From: Sphingomonadaceae bacterium
Lineage (GTDB): Bacteria; Pseudomonadota; Alphaproteobacteria; Sphingomonadales; Sphingomonadaceae
Direction: 5' to 3'
NCBI GenBank assembly: GCA_019245455.1
Contig: JAFARM010000334.1
Location: forward strand, 1 to 7,816
Length of the DNA stretch: 7,816 bases
Both the position numbers and the translations under genes were made by a program. Positions 1 through 7,816 of the stretch are shown here, piece after piece. The notes under the pieces are model-generated. The model was not told the DNA's origin. It searched no databases and saw only the letters and a list, made by a program, of their open reading frames with translations. Within the stretch, counting starts at the first letter, position 1. The number at the start of each line of letters is the position of its first letter.

Positions 1-1
1 C

Positions 2-1882
2 GAGAGCGAGGACGACTTCGGCACGATCGAGGAACTGCTCGCCGCCGTTCGCGGCCGGTCGGGGGCGATCAGCGGGGAAGCGGGCGCGAAGATCGACTAT
101 GTCGGCCGGCTGATCGACGCGCAGGGGCAGGCGGCGCGCGGCTACGCCACGCTGTCGCCCGCAACCCGCGCGCTGATCGAGGCCTATGCCGCCGGCCTCA
201 ACCACTACGCCGACACCCACCCGCACGAGGTGCGGCTGGCGCGGCTGTTCCCCGTCACCGGGCACGACCTCGTCGCCGGCTTCGCCCTGCGGTCGCCGTT
301 CTTCTTCGGCCTCGACCGCACGCTCGGCGCGCTTGCCGCCGACAAACTGCCGCCGCGCGACGCCGGGCCGGCCGACGAGCGGGGATCGAACGCCTTCGCC
401 GTCGCGGGCAGGCGGTCGGCGGACGGCGTCACGCGGCTGATCTCCAACTCGCACCAGCCGTGGACCGGCGGCGTCGCCTGGTATGAAGTCGTCCTTCACT
501 CGGACGCTGGCTGGGACTTCGCGGGCGCGACCTTTCCCGGCGCACCGTTCGGCCTGCTCGGACGGACACCGACGCTGGGGTGGACCAATACCGTCAACCG
601 CGGCGACCTGATCGACACCTACAAGCTGGTGACCGACGGCAGCCGCTACCGCTACGACGGCCAGTGGCGGCCGCTGGTGACGGAGCGGGTGTGGCTGCGC
701 GTCCGCGTCGGCCCGTTCGTCCTGCCGGTCCCCCGCACCATCGCCCGCGCGCGCCAGGGCCCGGTGGTGACGAACAAGCTCGGCAGCTTCGCCGTCCGCT
801 ACGCCGGTTTCGACGACGTGCGGCAGGTCGAGCAATACTACCGGCTGAACCACGCCCGCACCTTCGCCGACTGGCGGAGCGCGATGACGATGCACGCGGT
901 GCCGGCGACCAACTTCATCTACGCCGACGCGAGCGGCCACATCGCGTACATCTACAACGAGCGCTTCCCCCACCGGGTGCCTGGCTTCGACTGGCGGGGC
1001 GTCCTGCCCGGCGACACCAGCCGCGACGTGTGGACGACCTACGAGCCGGCAAGCGCCGATCCGACCTACATCGACCCCGCCGCCGGCTGGCTCGCCAACA
1101 GCAACAACACGCCGTTCGTCGCCACCGGCGCGGGGAGCAACCTCGACCCGAGCGCCTTCTCGCCGCTGCTCGGCATCGAGACGTTCATGACCAATCGCGC
1201 GCACCGCTTCCGCGACCGCTTCGCCGCGCTCGGCAGCGCGCCGATCAGCCGCGACGCCCTGCTGTCGATCAAGTTCGACACCAGCTATTCGCACGCCTCC
1301 TGGGCCGGGGCATGGCTGGCAAAGGTCGCGGCCGTGTTCCCGCGGAGCGCCGACGAGCGCGCGGCGCTGGCGCTGCTTGCCGGGTGGGACTGGAAGCTCG
1401 ACGGCGCGAACCGCGGCGATACGGTCGCGCTTTATCTTCTCGCGCCGGCCGCCCTCGCCGGAGCGACGGGCGACGCCTTCCCCGATCCCGCCGCGACGCT
1501 GACCGATGCTGTCACCACGCTGACCGGCCACTTTCACCGGCTCGATCCGCCCTTGGGCGACGTGCTGCGCCTGCGTCGCGGCTCGGCCGACCTGCCGCTC
1601 GTCGGCGGCCCCGATGCCCTGCGCGCGGTGTCGACGCACCTCGCCGACGACGGCAAGCGCGTCGGCTTCCACGGCGACAGCTTCGTCATGCTGACCGAGT
1701 GGGGACCGCAGGGGGTTCAGTCGTGGTCGATCCAGCCGTTCGGCAGCGCCATCGAGCGGCCGGCGTCACGCCACTATAGCGACCAGGCGCCGCTATTCGC
1801 CGCCGAGAAGTGGAAGCCGGTGCGCGACACCGACGCCGCGCTCGCTGGGCACATCGAACGCGACTACACCGTCGCCAATTAG
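2..1882 (+). CDS. Penicillin acylase family protein (peptidase S45, Ntn hydrolase), 5'-truncated
   Basis: Members hydrolyse amide bonds of acylated substrates (beta-lactam side chains, N-acylhomoserine lactones), usually in the periplasm, after self-cleavage of a precursor into alpha and beta chains. The open frame enters from the left edge; 626 residues are visible and the signal peptide and start of the alpha chain are missing. The internal GTG at 230 lies inside conserved alpha-chain sequence and is not the start. Self-cleavage should fall in RG|SNAF, making Ser (codon 386-388) residue 1 of a ~498-residue beta chain. Counting from that Ser gives His23 (NSHQPW) and Val70 (WTNTV), the positions I recall as catalytic/oxyanion residues in PvdQ and cephalosporin acylase. 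An Asn cluster, NSNNTP, sits at beta 238-243, where penicillin G acylase has its oxyanion Asn. The alpha chain shows the typical [10 protein letters not shown] motif. Its stop TAG overlaps the stop of the convergent gene. Family assignment is firm; the substrate (AHL, beta-lactam or other) cannot be told. Confidence 0.93.
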   Translation, partial: ESEDDFGTIEELLAAVRGRSGAISGEAGAKIDYVGRLIDAQGQAARGYATLSPATRALIEAYAAGLNHYADTHPHEVRLARLFPVTGHDLVAGFALRSPFFFGLDRTLGALAADKLPPRDAGPADERGSNAFAVAGRRSADGVTRLISNSHQPWTGGVAWYEVVLHSDAGWDFAGATFPGAPFGLLGRTPTLGWTNTVNRGDLIDTYKLVTDGSRYRYDGQWRPLVTERVWLRVRVGPFVLPVPRTIARARQGPVVTNKLGSFAVRYAGFDDVRQVEQYYRLNHARTFADWRSAMTMHAVPATNFIYADASGHIAYIYNERFPHRVPGFDWRGVLPGDTSRDVWTTYEPASADPTYIDPAAGWLANSNNTPFVATGAGSNLDPSAFSPLLGIETFMTNRAHRFRDRFAALGSAPISRDALLSIKFDTSYSHASWAGAWLAKVAAVFPRSADERAALALLAGWDWKLDGANRGDTVALYLLAPAALAGATGDAFPDPAATLTDAVTTLTGHFHRLDPPLGDVLRLRRGSADLPLVGGPDALRAVSTHLADDGKRVGFHGDSFVMLTEWGPQGVQSWSIQPFGSAIERPASRHYSDQAPLFAAEKWKPVRDTDAALAGHIERDYTVAN

Positions 1883-3183
1883 CGCGCCGTCACCCGCCAG
1901 ACGGTGTTGCCGACGTCGTCGGCGACGAGCAGCGCTCCGTCCCTGGCCATAGCGACGCCGACCGGCCGTCCCTGCGCCTCGCCGGCGGGCGTCAGGAAGC
2001 CGGTCAGCACCTCCACCGGCGGCCCGCTCGGCCGGCCGCCGGCAAAGGGCACGAAGATGACGCGGTAGCCCGCCATCGGCTTGCGGTTCCACGACCCGTG
2101 CTGACCGATGAACACCCCCTCGCGGAACGCCGGCGGCAGCGCCTTGGCGCCGGCGGCAAACGCCAGCCCGAGCGACGCCGTGTGCGCGCCGAGCGCGTAG
2201 TCGGGGACCAGCGCGCGGGCGACGAGGTCGGGCCGCTGCGCCTTGACCCGCGTGTCGACGTGCCGCCCATAATAACTGAACGGCCAGCCGTAGAAGCCGC
2301 CCTCAGCGACACTCGTCATATAGTCGGGGACGAGGTCCGAGCCGATCTCGTCGCGTTCGTTGACGCTGGTCCAAAGCTTGCCCGTGACCGGCTCGAAGCC
2401 CATGCCGACGGGGTTGCGCAGGCCGCTGGCGAAGACGCCGTGCGCGCCGGTCGCCGGATCGATCCGCCAGATCGCCGCCCGTCCCGCCTCCGCCACCAGC
2501 CCGTTCTCGCCGACGTTCGAGTTCGAGCCGACGGACGCGTACAACATCCGCCCGTCGGGGCTGGCGACGACGTTCTTGGTCCAGTGGTGGTTGATCGGCC
2601 CCGCTGGCAGGTCGACGACCTTGGTCCCCGCCGCCGTGATCCGCGTCGCGCCGGTCGCATAGGGAAAGCGCAGCACGGCGTCGGTGTCGGCGACGTACAG
2701 GGCATCGCCAACCAGCGTCATGCCGAAGGGCGAGTTGAGCCCCTTCAGGAACACGGTCTTGACGTCGGCCGCCCCCGTCCCGCGCGTGTCGCGCAGCAGG
2801 GTGATGCGGTTGGCGCTCGGCGTCCGCGCCCCGGCGCGGGTCATCACCACCTTCTCGACGACGCCCGCCAGCCCCTTGCTGTCCTCGGGCTTCGGCGGCG
2901 CGTTGGTTTCGGCGACGAGGACATCGCCGTTCGGCAGCACGGTCAGCCAGCGCGGATGGTCGAGCCCGGCGGCGAACGCCGACACCTGCAGCCCGGCTGC
3001 CGGGATCGGATGGGCGCCAAGCCCCCAGCCGATCGCCTTGGCGACCTTGATCGTCGGCAGCGCCGTCGCGTGCGGCGCGGGCAGGGTCGGCTGCGAACCA
3101 TAGCCGGCGCTATCGGGGACCGTCGCGTGCTCGCCGCACCCGGCGAGCGCGGCACAGGCAAGGAACAGGGCGGCGCGGCGCAT
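1879..3183 (-). CDS. Sorbosone/glucose dehydrogenase family lipoprotein (PQQ-type beta-propeller)
   Basis: A 434-residue protein of the soluble glucose/L-sorbosone dehydrogenase family (GSDH-like six-bladed beta-propeller). Characterised relatives oxidise sugars or aldehydes with PQQ in the periplasm. The N-terminus is a lipoprotein signal with lipobox LAGC, Cys16 being the lipidated residue; Gly-Glu follows rather than Asp, so no classical inner-membrane retention signal is seen. Family motifs in order: [19 protein letters not shown] (74-92), LNSPFGM (149-155), [21 protein letters not shown] (199-219), [10 protein letters not shown] (252-261) with the conserved Arg256, [11 protein letters not shown] (296-306) and GQHGSWNR (360-367). 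No cytochrome c domain is present. The ATG at 3183 is chosen because GGAGAG lies 5 nt upstream and the signal peptide starts there; a longer frame back to 3321 would run into the hydrolase and lose the signal. It lies 13 bp downstream of the hydrolase, probably co-transcribed. PQQ binding and substrate are inferred from family only. Confidence 0.9.
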   Translation of the reverse strand: MRRAALFLACAALAGCGEHATVPDSAGYGSQPTLPAPHATALPTIKVAKAIGWGLGAHPIPAAGLQVSAFAAGLDHPRWLTVLPNGDVLVAETNAPPKPEDSKGLAGVVEKVVMTRAGARTPSANRITLLRDTRGTGAADVKTVFLKGLNSPFGMTLVGDALYVADTDAVLRFPYATGATRITAAGTKVVDLPAGPINHHWTKNVVASPDGRMLYASVGSNSNVGENGLVAEAGRAAIWRIDPATGAHGVFASGLRNPVGMGFEPVTGKLWTSVNERDEIGSDLVPDYMTSVAEGGFYGWPFSYYGRHVDTRVKAQRPDLVARALVPDYALGAHTASLGLAFAAGAKALPPAFREGVFIGQHGSWNRKPMAGYRVIFVPFAGGRPSGPPVEVLTGFLTPAGEAQGRPVGVAMARDGALLVADDVGNTVWRVTAR

Positions 3184-3188
3184 CGAAG

Positions 3189-3194
3189 CTCTCC
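3189..3194 (-). promoter_or_regulatory. Ribosome binding site of the sorbosone dehydrogenase-like gene
   Basis: Read on the minus strand this is GGAGAG, 5 nt before the ATG at 3183. It fixes the start of the lipoprotein gene and sits in the 13-bp gap after the hydrolase stop codon, supporting translation as the second gene of an operon. Confidence 0.75.
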
Positions 3195-3196
3195 GG

Positions 3197-4051
3197 TCAG
3201 GCAAAGGCGGCGGCAAGGATGGCATCGGCCATCCCCTGCGGTTCGGCAAGCGGCAGGAAATGATCGCGGCCGGGAAAGGCCCGCACCGTCGTCGCCGGAC
3301 GCGCGGCGATCGCCGCTGCATCCTCGGCCGTCACCGTGCTGCGCTCGGTGGCGTGGAGCAGCGTCAGCGGGCCTCCCCATGCGGCAAGCGCGTCCTCCAG
3401 GCCCGTGCTGACCGCCGCGAAGGTCGCCGCTTCCCACGCCGGCGCGCAGGCGAGTTCGACCTGCCCATCGGCGCGGTCGCGGACGCCGTAGGCAAGGTAG
3501 CGGGCGAGGTCGGCGTCGGCCCAGGTGGCGAAGACGCCGCGCCCGACCCAAGCCTCGCGCATCGCTGCTCGCGACGGCCACACCGCGCGCCGCTTCGCCG
3601 CCTGCGCCGCCATCGGGTTCGGCCAGGCGGCGCGATCATAGGCAGCGGCAACGGCGAAGGGCACGAAAGCGGGTTCGATCAGCACCAGCGCCGCGACATC
3701 GTCGCGCCGGGCGGCAAGCTCGGCCGACACCGTCGCGCCCATCGAATGGCCGGCGAGCACCAGCCGCGGGGCGGGCGGCAGCATTGCGAGGAGGGCGGCG
3801 AGGTCGTCGGCAAAGGTCGACCAATCGGACAGCGCCGCCGGGTCGAAAGGCAGCATCGTCGCGCCGTGCCCGCGGGCGTCGCTGGCGACGACATTGACCC
3901 TGCCCACCAGCCGCTCGACGAGCGACGCGTATAGTCCGGCCGCCATGCCGGTTGCGTGCGCGAAATGGACGAGCGGCGCGCGCGGCCCCGCGGTCCAGTC
4001 CTCGACCGTGGCGATCTCCCCCTCGGCGACCGTGCGGCGACGCTGCTCCAT
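3197..4051 (-). CDS. Alpha/beta hydrolase fold protein
   Basis: A 284-residue single-domain alpha/beta hydrolase with no signal peptide, so probably cytoplasmic. Visible: oxyanion loop FAHATGM (30-36); strand-turn SDARGHG (57-63); nucleophile elbow AGHSMGA (100-106) with Ser103; a cap segment rich in Trp and charged residues (~135-215); and C-terminal GRDHFLPL (261-268) with His264 as catalytic base. The loop that normally carries the acid (RGE-x-SD type in many relatives) reads HATERSTV (243-250), with Thr where Asp is expected; the acid may come from elsewhere or be absent. The start at 4051 is preferred over an in-frame ATG at 4135, which would overlap the divergent small gene and its promoter and add an unconserved-looking stretch. 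It is the first gene of a probable operon with the sorbosone dehydrogenase-like lipoprotein. Esterase, lactonase, epoxide hydrolase or haloperoxidase-like activity cannot be separated from sequence alone. Confidence 0.88.
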   Translation of the reverse strand: MEQRRRTVAEGEIATVEDWTAGPRAPLVHFAHATGMAAGLYASLVERLVGRVNVVASDARGHGATMLPFDPAALSDWSTFADDLAALLAMLPPAPRLVLAGHSMGATVSAELAARRDDVAALVLIEPAFVPFAVAAAYDRAAWPNPMAAQAAKRRAVWPSRAAMREAWVGRGVFATWADADLARYLAYGVRDRADGQVELACAPAWEAATFAAVSTGLEDALAAWGGPLTLLHATERSTVTAEDAAAIAARPATTVRAFPGRDHFLPLAEPQGMADAILAAAFA

Positions 4052-4057
4052 CGCCCC

Positions 4058-4063
4058 GCTATA
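4058..4063 (-). promoter_or_regulatory. Possible -10 element for the hydrolase operon
   Basis: On the minus strand this reads TATAGC and is followed by exactly six bases (GGGGCG) and then the ATG at 4051, which would place transcription start at or beside the A of the ATG (a leaderless mRNA). I see no convincing -35 hexamer at 16-18 bp, and the match to TATAAT is only 4 of 6. Weak. Confidence 0.25.
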
Positions 4064-4073
4064 GCGCGCGGCG

Positions 4074-4099
4074 GGAACCCTGCCCACGCCCCCGCGGTT
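4074..4099 (+). promoter_or_regulatory. EcfG-type (general stress response sigma) promoter, GGAAC-N17-GGTT
   Basis: GGAAC at 4074-4078 and GGTT at 4096-4099 are separated by 17 bases. This matches the known alphaproteobacterial EcfG/SigT consensus GGAAC-N16/17-cGTT except for the first base of the -10 element. It points at the small gene starting at 4119, with the expected transcription start near 4105-4107, immediately before the Shine-Dalgarno. It is the only sigma-factor-like motif I can recognise in this 67-bp divergent gap on this strand. Confidence 0.6.
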
Positions 4100-4106
4100 C
4101 ACGAGC

Positions 4107-4113
4107 GAGGAGG
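4107..4113 (+). promoter_or_regulatory. Strong Shine-Dalgarno of the 58-residue gene
   Basis: GAGGAGG lies 5 nt before the ATG at 4119. This near-perfect anti-16S match is the best in the window. It supports the short reading frame being a real gene although it is only 58 codons long. Confidence 0.8.
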
Positions 4114-4118
4114 ACGCC

Positions 4119-4295
4119 ATGCCGCAGGGTGACAAGGACGCCTACACGCCCAAGCAGAAGCGCAAGGCCGAGCACATCGAGCAGTCGTACGAAGACAAAG
4201 GCGTGCCGAAGAAGGAGGCCGAGGCCCGCGCCTGGGCGACGGTCAACAAGCAGGACGGCGGCGGCAGGAAGTCAGGGTCGGGGCGGAAGGGCTGA
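4119..4295 (+). CDS. Small basic/acidic Gly-tailed protein of the 'plasmid stabilization protein' type (58 aa)
   Basis: A 58-residue protein with no signal peptide or membrane segment. Residues 9-33 are dense in Lys, Glu and Gln (AYTPKQKRKAEHIEQSYEDK), followed by a helix-like KKEAEARAWATVNK (31-44) and a Gly/Lys/Ser tail, GGGRKSGSGRKG (47-58). I recognise this layout from short proteins common in alphaproteobacteria and other proteobacteria and often labelled 'plasmid stabilization protein'. That label has, to my knowledge, little experimental support, and there is no partner toxin here. The tail resembles KGG-type stress proteins (YciG-like), but this is a visual likeness only. A perfect Shine-Dalgarno and an EcfG-like promoter sit upstream, so a general stress response role is likely. 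It is divergent from the hydrolase and convergent with azoR. Molecular function unknown. Confidence 0.85.
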   Translation: MPQGDKDAYTPKQKRKAEHIEQSYEDKGVPKKEAEARAWATVNKQDGGGRKSGSGRKG

Positions 4296-4310
4296 CGCGC
4301 CACCGCCCCG
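4279..4310. other. GC-rich inverted repeat at a convergent gene junction
   Basis: CGGGGCGG (4279-4286) is perfectly complementary to CCGCCCCG (4303-4310), with a 16-nt loop that can form a further 3-bp GGC/GCC helix. It spans the end of the 58-residue gene and the 21-bp gap before the azoR stop codon. It could end transcription from either side, but there is no T-run on either strand, and in DNA this GC-rich such a stem can occur by chance. Confidence 0.3.
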
Positions 4311-4316
4311 CGACCG

Positions 4317-4916
4317 TCAGGCGACGAGGGCCGAGACCTGCGCGAGCGCCCCACTGATCGCCGCCGCCCGCTGTTCGGGGCCGACCGCGACCCCCTCGGC
4401 TACGATGACCTCGATGTCGGGATCGCCGACGAAGGCGAAGACGGTGCGGAGATAGCTCTCCGCGTGCTCGGCCGCCGCCGCGGGACTGTCGGCGCCGTAG
4501 AAGCCGCCGCGCGCGACCGCGAGGACGATGCGCTTTCCGCCCGCCAGCCCCACAGGGCCGGTGGGGGTGTAGCGGAAGGTCTTGCCGGCGATTAGGATGC
4601 GATCGACCCACGCCTTCAGCTGCGTCGAGATGGTGAAGTTGTAGAGCGCGACGCCGATGACGACGGTGTCAGCGGCGAGGAACTCGTCGAGCATCGCCGC
4701 CCCCGCCGCAGCTTCGGCCGCGACCGTGTCGGCGGCCGGCGCGCCCCCGGCGGCCGCTAGGTGCGCCCCCGTGAGGTGCGGCAGCGGCTCGGCGGCAAGG
4801 TCGCGGTAGGTGACTTCGACGCCGGGGCCGCGCAGGCGCTCGACGATCGCCGCCGACAGCTGACGGCTCACGCTGCTCGTGCCGAGGATGCTCGAGTCGA
4901 GATGCAGCAGCTTCAT
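4317..4916 (-). CDS. azoR: FMN-dependent NADH-azoreductase (quinone reductase)
   Basis: A 199-residue flavodoxin-fold enzyme, the usual AzoR length. Family members use NADH and FMN for two-electron reduction of azo dyes and quinones, and in vivo mainly protect against quinone/thiol-reactive stress in the cytoplasm. Motifs: N-terminal strand and phosphate loop [20 protein letters not shown] (1-20), with Ser9 and the Ser15/Ser17 region binding [21 protein letters not shown] (90-107), matching the canonical (P)MYNF-x-IP/S-xxLK-x-[18 protein letters not shown] (110-124); and the ARGGFY turn (135-140). The start at 4916 gives the correct N-terminus at the first beta strand and has TGGAG 7 nt upstream; the open frame extending further upstream reads into the divergent regulator and is not used. 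It is convergent with the 58-residue gene and divergent from an HxlR regulator 54 bp away, the likely controller. Specific electron acceptor unknown. Confidence 0.93.
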   Translation of the reverse strand: MKLLHLDSSILGTSSVSRQLSAAIVERLRGPGVEVTYRDLAAEPLPHLTGAHLAAAGGAPAADTVAAEAAAGAAMLDEFLAADTVVIGVALYNFTISTQLKAWVDRILIAGKTFRYTPTGPVGLAGGKRIVLAVARGGFYGADSPAAAAEHAESYLRTVFAFVGDPDIEVIVAEGVAVGPEQRAAAISGALAQVSALVA

Positions 4917-4970
4917 GGGAGGGCTCCAGGCTAGTTTTGTGACCGGGGCTGCATATGTTACTGTCAGCGG
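4917..4970. promoter_or_regulatory. Divergent azoR / HxlR intergenic control region
   Basis: These 54 bp must hold at least the azoR promoter and probably an operator. It is locally AT-richer than its surroundings. Two related words lie 18 bp apart, TTTGTGACCG (4936-4945) and TATGTTACTG (4954-4963), matching at 7 of 10 positions; their cores GTGAC and GTTAC also form an imperfect inverted pair with 13 bp between. This is a candidate HxlR site, not a proven one. A weak plus-strand promoter, TTGTGA-N16-TACTGT (4937-4964), would start transcription near 4971. No clear sigma70 promoter is seen for azoR. Confidence 0.4.
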
Positions 4971-5405
4971 ATGCCACAAGAAGGCACATCGAGGATACTG
5001 GAGCACAGCCGCGTGACCACCGCCACCGACCTCCACCTGCCCGGCAACTGCCCACTGGTCAGCGACACGCTCGCGCGCGTCGGCGACAAGTGGAGCGTGC
5101 TCGTCGTCATGCTTCTGGGCGACGGCCCGCGTCGGTTCAACGAGCTGAAACGCGCCATCGGCGGCATCTCGCAGCGGATGCTGACGCTGACGCTGCGCGG
5201 GCTCGAGCGGGACGGGCTGGTGACGCGGACGGCGTTCGCGACGATCCCGCCGCGCGTCGACTATGAACTGACCGACCTCGGCTGCTCGCTTCGCACGGCG
5301 GTATCGGCGCTGGGCGCGTGGGCGGTGGCGAACCACCCGAAGATCGCCGCAGCGCGCGCGGCGTTCGATGCCGCTCGCGGTGACGGTCTGCGCGCGGCGG
5401 CCTGA
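4971..5405 (+). CDS. HxlR-family winged helix-turn-helix transcriptional regulator
   Basis: A 144-residue DNA-binding protein of the HxlR family (MarR-like dimeric winged helix). Family signature: [20 protein letters not shown] (25-44), then [20 protein letters not shown] (52-71), [12 protein letters not shown] (75-86) and the wing [15 protein letters not shown] (93-107). Cys27 is the conserved N-terminal cysteine which, in YodB- and HypR-type members, reacts with quinones, disulfide-forming oxidants or aldehydes; a second cysteine, Cys105, lies in the C-terminal part of the fold. It is divergent from azoR, and in Bacillus YodB, also of this family, represses an azoreductase gene; control of azoR here is therefore a reasonable inference. 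Start uncertain: the ATG at 4971 has no good Shine-Dalgarno, while a GTG at 5013 has GGAG 9 nt upstream and would give 130 residues, retaining Cys27 and the whole domain. The stop lies 19 bp from the convergent polA stop. Confidence 0.92.
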   Translation: MPQEGTSRILEHSRVTTATDLHLPGNCPLVSDTLARVGDKWSVLVVMLLGDGPRRFNELKRAIGGISQRMLTLTLRGLERDGLVTRTAFATIPPRVDYELTDLGCSLRTAVSALGAWAVANHPKIAAARAAFDAARGDGLRAAA

Positions 5406-5424
5406 TCCCTGCCGCCCGCGCGCC

Positions 5425-7815
<2,391 letters not shown>

Positions 7816-7816
7816 A

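Noticed and set aside
580..1779. Plus-strand 399-codon frame inside the acylase
   Set aside because: Arg-rich +1 shadow of the acylase; it lacks any domain, and the acylase frame carries the family motifs.
3184..3321. 46-residue N-terminal extension of the dehydrogenase-like gene
   Set aside because: It would overlap the hydrolase by 125 bp, bury the lipoprotein signal peptide inside the protein, and ignore the good GGAGAG site before 3183.
1810..3411. Long plus-strand open frame of 533 codons opposite the dehydrogenase-like gene
   Set aside because: Arg/Pro/Gly-rich low-information translation lying antisense to a gene with clear family motifs; typical GC-rich shadow frame, with no ribosome site.
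4052..4135. 28-residue N-terminal extension of the hydrolase
   Set aside because: It overlaps the start of the divergent 58-residue gene and its promoter, and the added residues look unlike a hydrolase N-terminus.
3952..4455. Plus-strand 167-codon frame across the hydrolase/small-gene/azoR region
   Set aside because: Arg/Ser/Pro-rich shadow frame overlapping three better-supported genes in other frames.
4952..4957. CATATG palindrome in the azoR/HxlR gap as an operator
   Set aside because: The symmetry does not extend beyond six bases, too short to argue for a regulator site.
4917..5336. 140-residue N-terminal extension of azoR
   Set aside because: It reads antisense through the HxlR gene; AzoR proteins are ~200 aa and begin at the first beta strand, as with the 4916 start.

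Overview
The window is a high-GC, tightly packed bacterial chromosomal segment with strong G/C bias at third codon positions. Gene types, protein style and an alphaproteobacterial general-stress (EcfG-type) promoter motif together suggest an alphaproteobacterium, most likely a sphingomonad. This assignment is inferred from sequence style, with no marker gene or database search behind it. I see no mobile element, CRISPR array, tRNA or rRNA, and no gap above 70 bp between genes.

Layout, left to right: (1) the 3' part of a plus-strand penicillin acylase / N-acylhomoserine-lactone acylase-type Ntn hydrolase, whose N-terminus lies outside the window. Its stop codon overlaps that of (2), a minus-strand lipoprotein of the sorbosone/glucose dehydrogenase (PQQ beta-propeller) family. 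Upstream of (2), and 13 bp away on the same strand, is (3) an alpha/beta hydrolase; these two look like a two-gene operon. (4) Divergent from the hydrolase is a 58-residue, very charged, glycine-tailed protein of a type often labelled 'plasmid stabilization protein'. It has a perfect Shine-Dalgarno and an EcfG-like GGAAC-N17-GGTT promoter. (5) A minus-strand FMN-dependent NADH-azoreductase (azoR) is divergent, across 54 bp, from (6) an HxlR-family winged-helix regulator with an N-terminal cysteine. (7) The right third is a minus-strand DNA polymerase I (polA) with intact proofreading and polymerase sites; its first ~120-130 residues lie beyond the right edge.

Functionally, the clearest unit is azoR/HxlR: a quinone/azo reductase beside a regulator type that, in other bacteria, senses electrophiles or oxidants through a conserved cysteine. 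The small protein is probably a general stress response gene. PolA is housekeeping. The acylase, PQQ-type lipoprotein and hydrolase are accessory metabolic or envelope functions with unknown substrates. Nothing here amounts to a wholly new system; the observations most worth checking are the EcfG-type promoter on the 58-residue gene, the HxlR-azoR switch, and the hydrolase's apparently missing canonical catalytic acid.
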